Source: Aerococcus sanguinicola
Lineage (GTDB): Bacteria; Bacillota; Bacilli; Lactobacillales; Aerococcaceae
Assembly (NCBI RefSeq): GCF_008726925.1
Contig: NZ_VYWO01000003.1
Location: 185,737 to 249,736 of the forward strand
Direction: 5' to 3'
Length of the DNA stretch: 64,000 nucleotides
Below, one piece after another: positions 44,281 through 51,742 of this stretch. A model generated the notes under the pieces. That model saw only the letters and a list, made by a program, of their open reading frames with translations, did not search any database and was not told the origin of the DNA. Position 1 is the stretch's first letter. Every line of letters starts with the position of its first letter. The position numbers and the translations under genes are program-made.

Positions 44281-44979
44281 TTGACTCAAAATTTTCAAAT
44301 TGCAATCGATGGTCCAGCTTCTTCGGGCAAGTCAACCTTGGCTAAGCGTCTGGCCCAGCACTACGGCTATATCTACTTGGATACGGGAGCGATGTACCGG
44401 TGCTTGACCCTAGCTGCCAAGCGCGCTGGGATTGGGCCTGAAGACCTGGCCCAGCTTGAAGAGCTCTTGGCTTCAGTGGAGATTACTTTCCAAGCCTCGG
44501 ACCAGGGCCAGTTGGTTTATTTGAATGGTGAAGACGTGAGTCGGGCGATTCGGGAGGACCAGGTATCTAACCTGGTCTCTTATTATGCTGCCATCCCCAT
44601 GGTCCGCCAGGAAATGGTCAACCGCCAGCAGGAAATCGCTAGCAGTGCGCCTGGTATTGTCATGGATGGCCGCGATATCGGCACCGTGGTCCTTCCCCAA
44701 GCCCAGGTGAAGATTTACCTGCTTGCTTCCGTCCATGAGCGGGCCAAACGCCGCTACTTAGAGAATTTGGACCGCCACTATTCGGACCAAAGCCTGGAAG
44801 AGATTGAAGAAGAAATCCGCCAGCGCGACCACTATGATATGAACCGGGAGGAGAGCCCCTTGCGTCCGGCAGACGATGCCATCGAGCTCGATAGTTCCCA
44901 ACTGACCATCGAAGAGGTCCAAGCCAAGCTAATTGCTATTATTGATGAGAAAAAGCAAGAGAAAGCGGAAAATATTTAG
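44281..44979 (+). CDS. cmk: Cytidylate kinase
   Basis: Phosphorylates CMP/dCMP to the diphosphates. The 232 aa begin FQIAIDGPASSGKSTLAKRLA (P-loop) with YLDTGAMYRCLTL, the MDGRDIGTVVLP CMP site and the NMP-binding insert of bacterial type I enzymes. I choose TTG 44281, with AAAGGAG 8 nt upstream; the earlier ATG 44260 precedes that site and adds residues not usual for the family. The cmk-rpsA-der order is standard. Confidence 0.94.
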   Translation: MTQNFQIAIDGPASSGKSTLAKRLAQHYGYIYLDTGAMYRCLTLAAKRAGIGPEDLAQLEELLASVEITFQASDQGQLVYLNGEDVSRAIREDQVSNLVSYYAAIPMVRQEMVNRQQEIASSAPGIVMDGRDIGTVVLPQAQVKIYLLASVHERAKRRYLENLDRHYSDQSLEEIEEEIRQRDHYDMNREESPLRPADDAIELDSSQLTIEEVQAKLIAIIDEKKQEKAENI

Positions 44980-44987
44980 TAGATCGC

Positions 44988-45016
44988 TTGTTTTATTAAG
45001 CCAAACATGGTAAAAT
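44988..45016 (+). promoter_or_regulatory. rpsA promoter
   Basis: -35 TTGTTT (44988-44993), 17-nt spacer, extended -10 TG-G-TAAAAT (45008-45016). The 60-nt leader that follows carries a small CACTGG../..CTGGTG-like repeat of unclear meaning. Confidence 0.6.
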
Positions 45017-45075
45017 CAACGTTGTAACACTGGTCTCTTGACTGGTGGCTAGTACTTTAGGAGAGGATACAATAT

Positions 45076-46371
45076 ATGTCAAACGAATTTGAAGCACAAA
45101 ATCATGAAGTAGAAGAAACAGAGGCAATGCCATCAATGGAAGATGTCCTTGACCAAACCTTGGACGTTAAAATTGGCGACACTGTCAATGGTGAAGTTCT
45201 AACCATCGATGAAAACAACCAATTAATCGTAGGGATTGAAGGCGCCGGTGTTGAAGGCGTTGTCCCATTCCGTGAAATTTCTTCAACACCAATCGATAAT
45301 GTTGAAGATGTCGTTAAAGTTGGGGACGTTATTGAATTGGTTGTTGTTAAACAAATCAAAGAAAAAGAAAACGGTTCCTTCTTACTTTCACGTCGCCGCG
45401 TTGAAGCGAAGAAAATCTGGAAAGAACTTGAAGAAAAGGCTGAAAACGACGAAACAATCACTGTTCCCGTTAAGAAAGTGGTTAAGGGTGGTTTAGTTGT
45501 TGACGCTGGCGTTCGTGGGTTCATTCCTGCTTCAATGGTAGAGGACCACTTCGTTAAAGATTTCACCCCTTACAAAGATAAAGAATTAGAAGTTAAAATT
45601 GTGGAAATTGATCCAGCTGAAAACCGCTTGATCTTATCTCACAAAGAAATTGCTGCTGAAAAGGCTGCTGCTGAACGCGCTGAAAAATTAGCACAATTTG
45701 AAGCTGGCCAAACTGTTACTGGTACAGTGGCACGCTTAGCTAACTTCGGTGCCTTTATCGACTTAGGTGGTATTGACGGTTTAGTTCACATCTCACAAAT
45801 TGCCCACCACCACGTGAAACATCCTTCAGATGTTTTAACTGTTGGGGAAGAAGTTGATGTGAAGATCTTGTCTGTTGATGAAGAACGTGGCCGTATTTCA
45901 CTTTCAATCAAGGACTTAGTACCTGGACCATGGGAAGATATCGAAGAAAAAGCGCCTAAGGGTGCCGTATTAGATGGTGTTGTTCGCCGTCTAGTTGACT
46001 TCGGGGCCTTCGTTGAAGTATTCCCAGGAGTGGAAGGTTTAGTTCACATTTCACAAATCGCTCATGAGCACGTGAATACCCCATCTGACAAATTATCAGA
46101 AGGTCAAGAAGTACAAGTTAAAGTACTTGATGTGAACCCAGAAGAAAACCGCCTATCATTAAGCATCAAAGCCTTAGAAGAAGCACCAGCTAAAGAAGAA
46201 AACGCTGACCGCGACAACAAACCACGTGCTAAGAAATCTCGTCCAGCACGTAAGAATAACCGCGGCCAAGCTGTTCGCCAAAACCAAGCAGCTGAAGAAG
46301 ATACAGGCTTTACCTTTGGTGACTTATTAGGCGACCAATTAAAAGGATTAGACCTTAGCGACGAAGACTAA
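45076..46371 (+). CDS. rpsA: 30S ribosomal protein S1 homologue (four S1 domains)
   Basis: RNA-binding protein that may help mRNA binding to ribosomes; in Firmicutes its ribosomal role is debated. The 431 aa have four S1 repeats (about 30-100, 115-185, 203-272 and 287-357), with signature blocks such as VEGVVPFREIS, VRGFIPASMVE, IDGLVHISQIAHHHV and VEGLVHISQIAHEHV, and a basic tail (KPRAKKSRPARKNNRGQ) ending in acidic residues. Codon choice is strongly A/T-ending and distinct from its neighbours, a sign of high expression. Confidence 0.92.
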   Translation: MSNEFEAQNHEVEETEAMPSMEDVLDQTLDVKIGDTVNGEVLTIDENNQLIVGIEGAGVEGVVPFREISSTPIDNVEDVVKVGDVIELVVVKQIKEKENGSFLLSRRRVEAKKIWKELEEKAENDETITVPVKKVVKGGLVVDAGVRGFIPASMVEDHFVKDFTPYKDKELEVKIVEIDPAENRLILSHKEIAAEKAAAERAEKLAQFEAGQTVTGTVARLANFGAFIDLGGIDGLVHISQIAHHHVKHPSDVLTVGEEVDVKILSVDEERGRISLSIKDLVPGPWEDIEEKAPKGAVLDGVVRRLVDFGAFVEVFPGVEGLVHISQIAHEHVNTPSDKLSEGQEVQVKVLDVNPEENRLSLSIKALEEAPAKEENADRDNKPRAKKSRPARKNNRGQAVRQNQAAEEDTGFTFGDLLGDQLKGLDLSDED

Positions 46372-46473
46372 TCTAAGAATAATGAGTTGAAAATAGAGGC
46401 TTGAGCAAAATACTTTATTTTGCCAGCCTTTATTTTTTTATCAGAAAGAAAGTTGTTTAAAGGAGGTTTTAAA

Positions 46474-47784
46474 ATGGCTAATTTAACCATTGCAATTGTG
46501 GGCCGTCCTAATGTCGGTAAATCAACCATCTTTAACCGCTTGGCTGGCGACCGGATCTCCATTGTGGAAGACACTCCTGGGGTTACCCGGGACCGGATCT
46601 ATGCCCATGCGGAATGGCTGGGCCGGCGCTTGAATATCATTGATACCGGGGGGATTGACTTCTCTAATGAATCCTTCCAGGACAAAATTCGGGCCCAGGC
46701 AGAGATTGCTATGGAAGAGGCGGACGTGATTGTCATGCTGACCAATGTCCGTGATGGGGTGACGGATACTGATGAAATGATCGCCCAGTTGCTTTACCGG
46801 ACCAATAAGCCCGTTATCCTGGCCGTTAATAAGGTAGATAATGCCGAACAGCGGGCCAATATCTATGACTTCTATTCCCTAGGCTTGGGAGATCCTGTGC
46901 CTATCTCTGGCGCTCACGGTCTGGGCCTGGGGGAACTCTTGGAGACCGTCTTAAAGGTCAGTCCCCAAGAGCCTGACCTAGGGCCAGTGGACGATACCAT
47001 TTCCTTTGCTGTAATCGGCCGTCCTAATGTAGGAAAATCTTCCATTGTTAATGCCATGCTGGGGGAAGAACGAGTCATCGTCTCTAATATTGCTGGAACG
47101 ACCCGGGATGCGGTCCACACCCAATTCACAGTGGACAAGCAGAAGTATCGGATTATCGATACAGCTGGCTTGCGCAAGCGGGGCAAAGTTTATGAGAAAA
47201 CGGAAAAATATTCCGTCCTGCGCTCCATGCGAGCCATTGAAGAAGCGGATGTGGCCCTCTTAGTCTTAAATGCTGAGGAAGGGATCCGTGACCAAGATAA
47301 GAATATTGCGGGTTATGCCCATGAAGCCGGCCGTGGCCTGATTATTGTTGTGAACAAATGGGATGCCTTGAAGAAGGATAACCACAGTATGAAACATTTT
47401 GAAGAAGAAATCCGGGCCCACTTCCAATTCATTGATTATGCCCCAATCGTCTTTGTTTCCGCCAAGACCAAGCAACGTCTCCACCAATTACCTGCGCTCA
47501 TCAAGCATGTCCATGAAAACCACCAGCGTCGAATCCAATCCTCGCTCCTCAATGACGTACTGAACCGGGCCATTACCATTAATCCTGCGCCTTCCGACAA
47601 GGGCCGCAAGCTTAGAGTCTATTACCTGACCCAGGTTGCCAGTGCGCCACCTTGCTTTGTTGCCTTTGTCAACGATGTGGACCTGATGCACTTCTCCTAC
47701 GAACGTTTCTTAGTCAATCAAATCCGAGAATCTTTCGATTTTGAGGGGACACCGATCAAATTAATTACTCGTGAAAGAAAGTAA
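46474..47784 (+). CDS. der: Ribosome biogenesis GTPase Der (EngA)
   Basis: Double GTPase needed for 50S assembly. The 436 aa hold two G domains ([16 protein letters not shown] near residue 9, [16 protein letters not shown] near 182; NKVD and NKWD base-recognition motifs) and a C-terminal KH-like domain ([20 protein letters not shown]). The start is ATG 46474 with a strong AAAGGAGG; the upstream in-frame ATG at 46420 has no ribosome site. Confidence 0.96.
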   Translation: MANLTIAIVGRPNVGKSTIFNRLAGDRISIVEDTPGVTRDRIYAHAEWLGRRLNIIDTGGIDFSNESFQDKIRAQAEIAMEEADVIVMLTNVRDGVTDTDEMIAQLLYRTNKPVILAVNKVDNAEQRANIYDFYSLGLGDPVPISGAHGLGLGELLETVLKVSPQEPDLGPVDDTISFAVIGRPNVGKSSIVNAMLGEERVIVSNIAGTTRDAVHTQFTVDKQKYRIIDTAGLRKRGKVYEKTEKYSVLRSMRAIEEADVALLVLNAEEGIRDQDKNIAGYAHEAGRGLIIVVNKWDALKKDNHSMKHFEEEIRAHFQFIDYAPIVFVSAKTKQRLHQLPALIKHVHENHQRRIQSSLLNDVLNRAITINPAPSDKGRKLRVYYLTQVASAPPCFVAFVNDVDLMHFSYERFLVNQIRESFDFEGTPIKLITRERK

Positions 47785-47827
47785 TTAGGACATAAACTTT
47801 ATCTAATTTACTGAGAAAAACATTGTA

Positions 47828-47857
47828 GTGACAAGGCTTCTGTGGTATCCTTAGAAT
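47828..47857 (+). promoter_or_regulatory. hup promoter
   Basis: GTGACA (47828-47833), 18-nt spacer, TAGAAT (47852-47857): a near-consensus sigma-A promoter, with expected start near 47864. Confidence 0.6.
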
Positions 47858-47888
47858 GGATTATCTAAGCAGATAGAGAAATCCTAAA

Positions 47889-47925
47889 AATGTTTTTCAA
47901 TAAACATTCCGATAATATTTATCGG
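47889..47925 (+). promoter_or_regulatory. Two contiguous leader hairpins touching the hup ribosome site
   Basis: Hairpin 1: AATGTTT/AAACATT (47889-47895, 47902-47908). Hairpin 2 follows with no gap: CCGATAA-TAT-TTATCGG (47909-47925). The last two G of hairpin 2 are the first bases of the GGAGGAGG ribosome site (47924-47931), so folding could tune HU translation. Confidence 0.6.
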
Positions 47926-47940
47926 AGGAGGTGAACTAAA

Positions 47941-48222
47941 TTGGCAAATAAAGCAGACTTAGTACAAAGTGTTGCTAACGCAGTTGGTGATTCAAAGAAA
48001 AACGTAACGCCAGTAGTTGATGCGGTTTTTGAATCTATCCAAGCTTACCTTGAAGAAGGTGAAAAAGTACAAATCATCGGCTTCGGTAACTTCGAAGTTC
48101 GTGAACGTGCAGCACGTAAAGGACGTAATCCACAAACAGGTGAAGAAATCCAAATCGCAGCAAGTAAAGTACCTGCCTTCAAACCAGGTAAAGGCTTGAA
48201 AGACGCTGTTAAAGGAAATTAA
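47941..48222 (+). CDS. hup: DNA-binding protein HU
   Basis: Nucleoid protein that bends and compacts DNA. At 93 aa it has normal length: [21 protein letters not shown] at the start, [24 protein letters not shown] holding the beta-arm with its Arg-Asn-Pro tip, and [15 protein letters not shown] at the end. It starts with TTG 47941, 9 nt after GGAGGAGG. It has its own promoter, a two-hairpin leader and a UUCG-capped terminator, so it is an independent, probably abundant transcript. Codons are of the high-expression kind. Confidence 0.96.
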   Translation: MANKADLVQSVANAVGDSKKNVTPVVDAVFESIQAYLEEGEKVQIIGFGNFEVRERAARKGRNPQTGEEIQIAASKVPAFKPGKGLKDAVKGN

Positions 48223-48241
48223 TCTCATCAAAAGAGAAGTT

Positions 48242-48270
48242 AAAAGTCAGGTCTTCGGATCTGACTTTTT
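48242..48270 (+). terminator. Terminator after hup
   Basis: AAAAGTCAG-G-TC-ttcg-GA-T-CTGACTTTTT: a stem with a UUCG tetraloop and T tail (48242-48270). Confidence 0.88.
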
Positions 48271-48317
48271 ATTTTTCTTAAATGACAGGGACTTATCCTT
48301 GGCTGGGAGGGTCAATA

Positions 48318-48326
48318 TGCTAAAAT
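48318..48326 (+). promoter_or_regulatory. Extended -10 promoter of the TPR gene
   Basis: TG-C-TAAAAT, 20 nt before the start codon, so the leader would be very short; no clear -35. Confidence 0.5.
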
Positions 48327-48346
48327 ATAGCGGAGGAGGAATTCGC

Positions 48347-49642
48347 ATGCAGATAGAAGAAAATATTAACCGCTTGGTCCAAGCCATCCGGGTCCAAGAC
48401 CAAGCCAGCATTGACAAGGGCTTGGCAGACTTGCGGGCTAACTTCCAAGCTTATAGCCGTGACCAGCTCTTAGACCTGATTGAAGCGGTCCGGACCTTAG
48501 GGGATATGCCCAGCCTGCTCAAACTCTATGACCTGGCCCAGGCTGAAGAACCCGATAACCAGGAATGGCAGCTCCTTAAAGCAGAGGCAGAGATCGACCA
48601 AGGGGACTACACGGCGGCTATTGATGACTTGCTAGCCATGGGGGAGGACCATCCCTACCAGCTAGAAGCCCTCTTGATGCAGGCCGATGCCTATCAGATG
48701 CTCTCATTACCAGAAGTCAGCATGGTCAAGCTCCAGGAAGCCCAGTCCCTGGCACCGGATGAACCAATTATTTCTTATGGAATAGCCCAGCTGAAATTTG
48801 ACCAGGGAGACTTTCAGTCGGTCTTATTGGATTACCGCCAGCTCTTGGACCGCAGCGACCTGCCTGACCCGATCAGAGCGAAAGTGGAAGAAAACTACCG
48901 CTTTGCCCAAATAGCTGTGGGCCACTTCGATGAGGCCCTAGACCAACTCCAAGCCAAGCAGGCTGAGGACCGGACAGAGGCTGAAGAGAAGCAATTAGGC
49001 TTGCTCTATGCTTTAAGTGAAGAGTATGAGAAGGCCCAGGGCATCTTGGAAACTTTTTATCTAGAAGACCAACTGACAGCTAAGGAACTCGCCCTCTATG
49101 CTGAAGTGAAGGAAGCCTACCATGAAGATGATGAGGCCTTGAGAATGTTGACTTCTGCACTCAACAGCCAACCTTTTGATGCGGATTTGTGGGGGCAGCG
49201 GGCCCGCCTCTACCAGAAAATTGGTCAGACCGACCAGGCCCTGGCTGATGCCGAGCAAGCTTTAGCCTTGGATCCAGATTATACGGCCATGCATGAGCTC
49301 ATCCTCCATAGTTATTTAGCGGCTGAGGATGGCCAGGCGGCTCAAGACCAAGTTGAGGCCATGCCAGTCGACGCCTACCAATCTGGAGAATTAGCCTGGC
49401 TTGTGGCCCGGACTTATGATTTGAACGAAGACTATGCCCAGGCCCGCGACTATTATCAGAAGGCCTATCCGGACCTGCAAGGGGACGCGAGCTTTATTTA
49501 TGATTACTTGCGTTTTATGCGCGAAGAAGGCGACCAAACGGCCATTGCCCAGGCCCTTAATGATCAACCTGAGCTTAAGTCGGATCCCTCCCTCTACAGC
49601 TTCTGGGCAGACCAAGATATGGGTGAATTTTACTCGGAATAA
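48347..49642 (+). CDS. Tetratricopeptide-repeat protein
   Basis: 431-aa cytosolic helical scaffold with about ten TPR-like repeats, for example YTAAIDDLLAMGEDHPYQLEALLMQADAYQ, GHFDEALDQLQAKQAED and KIGQTDQALADAEQALALDPDYTAMHELIL. It is strongly acidic (Asp/Glu) and Gln-rich. It resembles Bacillus YpiA in kind and location; no function is known. The start is ATG 48347, 7 nt from GGAGGAGG; the longer frame from 48299 lacks a ribosome site. The dapB promoter overlaps its stop codon. Confidence 0.8.
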   Translation: MQIEENINRLVQAIRVQDQASIDKGLADLRANFQAYSRDQLLDLIEAVRTLGDMPSLLKLYDLAQAEEPDNQEWQLLKAEAEIDQGDYTAAIDDLLAMGEDHPYQLEALLMQADAYQMLSLPEVSMVKLQEAQSLAPDEPIISYGIAQLKFDQGDFQSVLLDYRQLLDRSDLPDPIRAKVEENYRFAQIAVGHFDEALDQLQAKQAEDRTEAEEKQLGLLYALSEEYEKAQGILETFYLEDQLTAKELALYAEVKEAYHEDDEALRMLTSALNSQPFDADLWGQRARLYQKIGQTDQALADAEQALALDPDYTAMHELILHSYLAAEDGQAAQDQVEAMPVDAYQSGELAWLVARTYDLNEDYAQARDYYQKAYPDLQGDASFIYDYLRFMREEGDQTAIAQALNDQPELKSDPSLYSFWADQDMGEFYSE

Positions 49643-49643
49643 A

Positions 49644-49652
49644 TGCTATAAT
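49644..49652 (+). promoter_or_regulatory. Extended -10 promoter of dapB
   Basis: TG-C-TATAAT directly after the TPR gene stop; no clear -35. Confidence 0.55.
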
Positions 49653-49700
49653 GAAGAAGTAATCTTTTGAGAGAAACGAACAGCGAAAGGATGCGTAAGC

Positions 49701-50480
49701 ATGAAAGTTTTAGTAACAGGATTTTTAGGACGGATGGGGCAAACCTCAGCCCGTATGGTGGTCAACCACGAAGGCTTTGAACTGGCAGCCTTGGTTGATC
49801 TGAAGGCAGACCAAGTCGACGACCTCAGCCCTTGGCAAGAACTTGCCCCTGTCTATCATTCGATTGAAGAAGCCCTAGACCAGGAAACGATTGATGTGGC
49901 TATTGATTTCTGCCAACCAGATGCGGCTTACTACAATACCCGCTATTATATTGAACATGGGGTCCATCCCGTTGTGGGAACGACGGGCTTTACAGCCGAA
50001 CAGATTGAGGACTTGAAGCAAAGAAGTCAAGAAGCCAAGCTAGGCGGGATGATTGCACCTAATTTTGCGATTTCCTCTGTCCTCATGCAGGTTTTCGCTA
50101 AGGAAGCTGCCAAATACCTGCCGGACGTTGAAATTATCGAGATGCACCACAATCAAAAATTGGACGCACCGAGCGGGACAGCACAAAAGACGGCTGAACT
50201 CATCTATGAAGAGCGGGGCGACCATGAAAGCGGCCATCCCGACGAAACAGAACAGATGACAGGCGCCCGGGGAGCTGACTTCCACGGGATTCGGATCCAT
50301 AGTGTCCGCCTGCCCGGCCTCAACTCCCACCAAGTCGTTCAATTCGGAGGGACAGGTGAGGCCCTGACCATCCGTCAAGATTCCTTTACCCGGGAATCTT
50401 ATATGAAAGGGGTGGCTATGGCAGTTGACCATGTAATGACAAGCCAAGAACTGATCTATGGCCTTGAGAACATCCTATGA
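49701..50480 (+). CDS. dapB: 4-hydroxy-tetrahydrodipicolinate reductase
   Basis: NAD(P)H-dependent step to tetrahydrodipicolinate in the lysine/diaminopimelate pathway. The 259 aa have the Rossmann start VLVTGFLGRMGQTSARMV, VGTTGFT, APNFAISSVLMQVFA, EIIEMHHNQKLDAPSGTA (catalytic His and Lys) and GIRIHSVRLPGLNSHQVVQFGG. No other dap gene is nearby. The start of cca overlaps its stop (ATGA). In Bacillus, mgsA, bshA/B1 and birA lie between dapB and dinG; here only cca remains. Confidence 0.95.
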   Translation: MKVLVTGFLGRMGQTSARMVVNHEGFELAALVDLKADQVDDLSPWQELAPVYHSIEEALDQETIDVAIDFCQPDAAYYNTRYYIEHGVHPVVGTTGFTAEQIEDLKQRSQEAKLGGMIAPNFAISSVLMQVFAKEAAKYLPDVEIIEMHHNQKLDAPSGTAQKTAELIYEERGDHESGHPDETEQMTGARGADFHGIRIHSVRLPGLNSHQVVQFGGTGEALTIRQDSFTRESYMKGVAMAVDHVMTSQELIYGLENIL

Positions 50481-51742
50481 TCCAAGATCCTGTCTTTCAA
50501 CAGGCCCTACCTGTCCTAAAGGCTTTGGAAGCAGCCGGTTATGAGGCTTATTTTGTCGGCGGCTCGATCCGGGATGCCTTGCTCGGCTTGCCCATCCATG
50601 ATGTCGACATCGCAACTTCCGCCTATCCCCAAGAGGTCCAGGCCGTCTTCCCTAAGCACTTCGATGTGGGCTTGGAACATGGTACCGTCATGGCTTGGTA
50701 TGAAGGAGAGACTTATGAAATTACAACCTTCAGAACAGAATCTGGCTACCAAGACTATCGACGGCCGGATAAGGTCGAATTTGTCCAATCCCTAGAACAA
50801 GACCTCTTGCGGCGAGACTTCACCATGAATGCGCTAGCCATGGCATCTGATGGTCGCATTATTGACTATTTTGACGGACAAGCGGCCATTGAAGCGGGGC
50901 GGATTGAAGCGGTAGGGGTCGCCCAGGAGCGCTTCCATGAAGATGCCTTGCGCATGATGCGGGCGGTGCGCTTCGCGAGTCAATTGGATTTTGAGATTGA
51001 AGAGGAAACGGCCCAAGCCCTCCAGGCCAATGCCCCCCTCCTAGAGAAAATTGCCATTGAGCGGATTCTTGTTGAAATGAACAAGTTGTGGCAAGGGAAA
51101 AACTGGCAAAAAGGTTTGGGGCAGATGTTAGAGGCTAAGTTGTGGGCCTATTGTCCCATGCTCAAAGGCCCCGTCTTGGAGGCCATGCTGGCCCAAGTCG
51201 CCCCCGCAGCCTTTAGCGAATCAGACTTGGCCTGGGCCTTCTATCTCTATTTAGACTTAGGCCCTGGTGCTGACCAGGAAGCTTATCAAGCAGCTAGCCA
51301 CGAACTGGCCCGGTCTTGGAAGATGTCCAAGCGTGAAGACCAACATATTGCTGGTTTGGCCTATGCCCTGGCTGTCCGCCAGAATTTAGCGCTTTGGGAC
51401 CCCATTTCGCTCTACCAGCAGGGCTTTGACCTAGCCTGGCAGGTGGAAGAGGCTCTGGCCCAGGAAGAAGCGCAAGCGAGTTTACTGAGTCAGGCTTTTA
51501 GTCCAGCCAATCTAGAAGCTTGCCAGGCGAATTGGCATTCACTCCCCATCCATTCTCTAAAAGACCTTGCCCTGAATGGCTCGGACTTGATCCAGGCCTT
51601 CCAGCCGCAAGCTGGGGCTCAAATTGGCCGCTGGCTGCGCGCCCTTGAAGCAGCCGTTCTGGAGGGGGAGGTTGCCAATGACAAGGCCACTCTCTTGGCT
51701 TGGCTTGAAGACGAAATTGCAGCTGAGGAGGAAAATGTGTGA
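50477..51742 (+). CDS. cca: CCA tRNA nucleotidyltransferase
   Basis: Adds or repairs the 3' CCA of tRNA, needed here because the tRNA-Ser gene in this window does not encode CCA. The 421 aa are class II: FVGGSIRDALLGLPIHDVDIATSAYP (GGxxRD, DxD), RRDFTMNALAM and RMMRAVRFASQLDFEIE, then a helical C-terminal region typical of Firmicutes. It overlaps dapB by four bases, and its stop overlaps the dinG start region. Confidence 0.95.
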   Translation: MIQDPVFQQALPVLKALEAAGYEAYFVGGSIRDALLGLPIHDVDIATSAYPQEVQAVFPKHFDVGLEHGTVMAWYEGETYEITTFRTESGYQDYRRPDKVEFVQSLEQDLLRRDFTMNALAMASDGRIIDYFDGQAAIEAGRIEAVGVAQERFHEDALRMMRAVRFASQLDFEIEEETAQALQANAPLLEKIAIERILVEMNKLWQGKNWQKGLGQMLEAKLWAYCPMLKGPVLEAMLAQVAPAAFSESDLAWAFYLYLDLGPGADQEAYQAASHELARSWKMSKREDQHIAGLAYALAVRQNLALWDPISLYQQGFDLAWQVEEALAQEEAQASLLSQAFSPANLEACQANWHSLPIHSLKDLALNGSDLIQAFQPQAGAQIGRWLRALEAAVLEGEVANDKATLLAWLEDEIAAEEENV

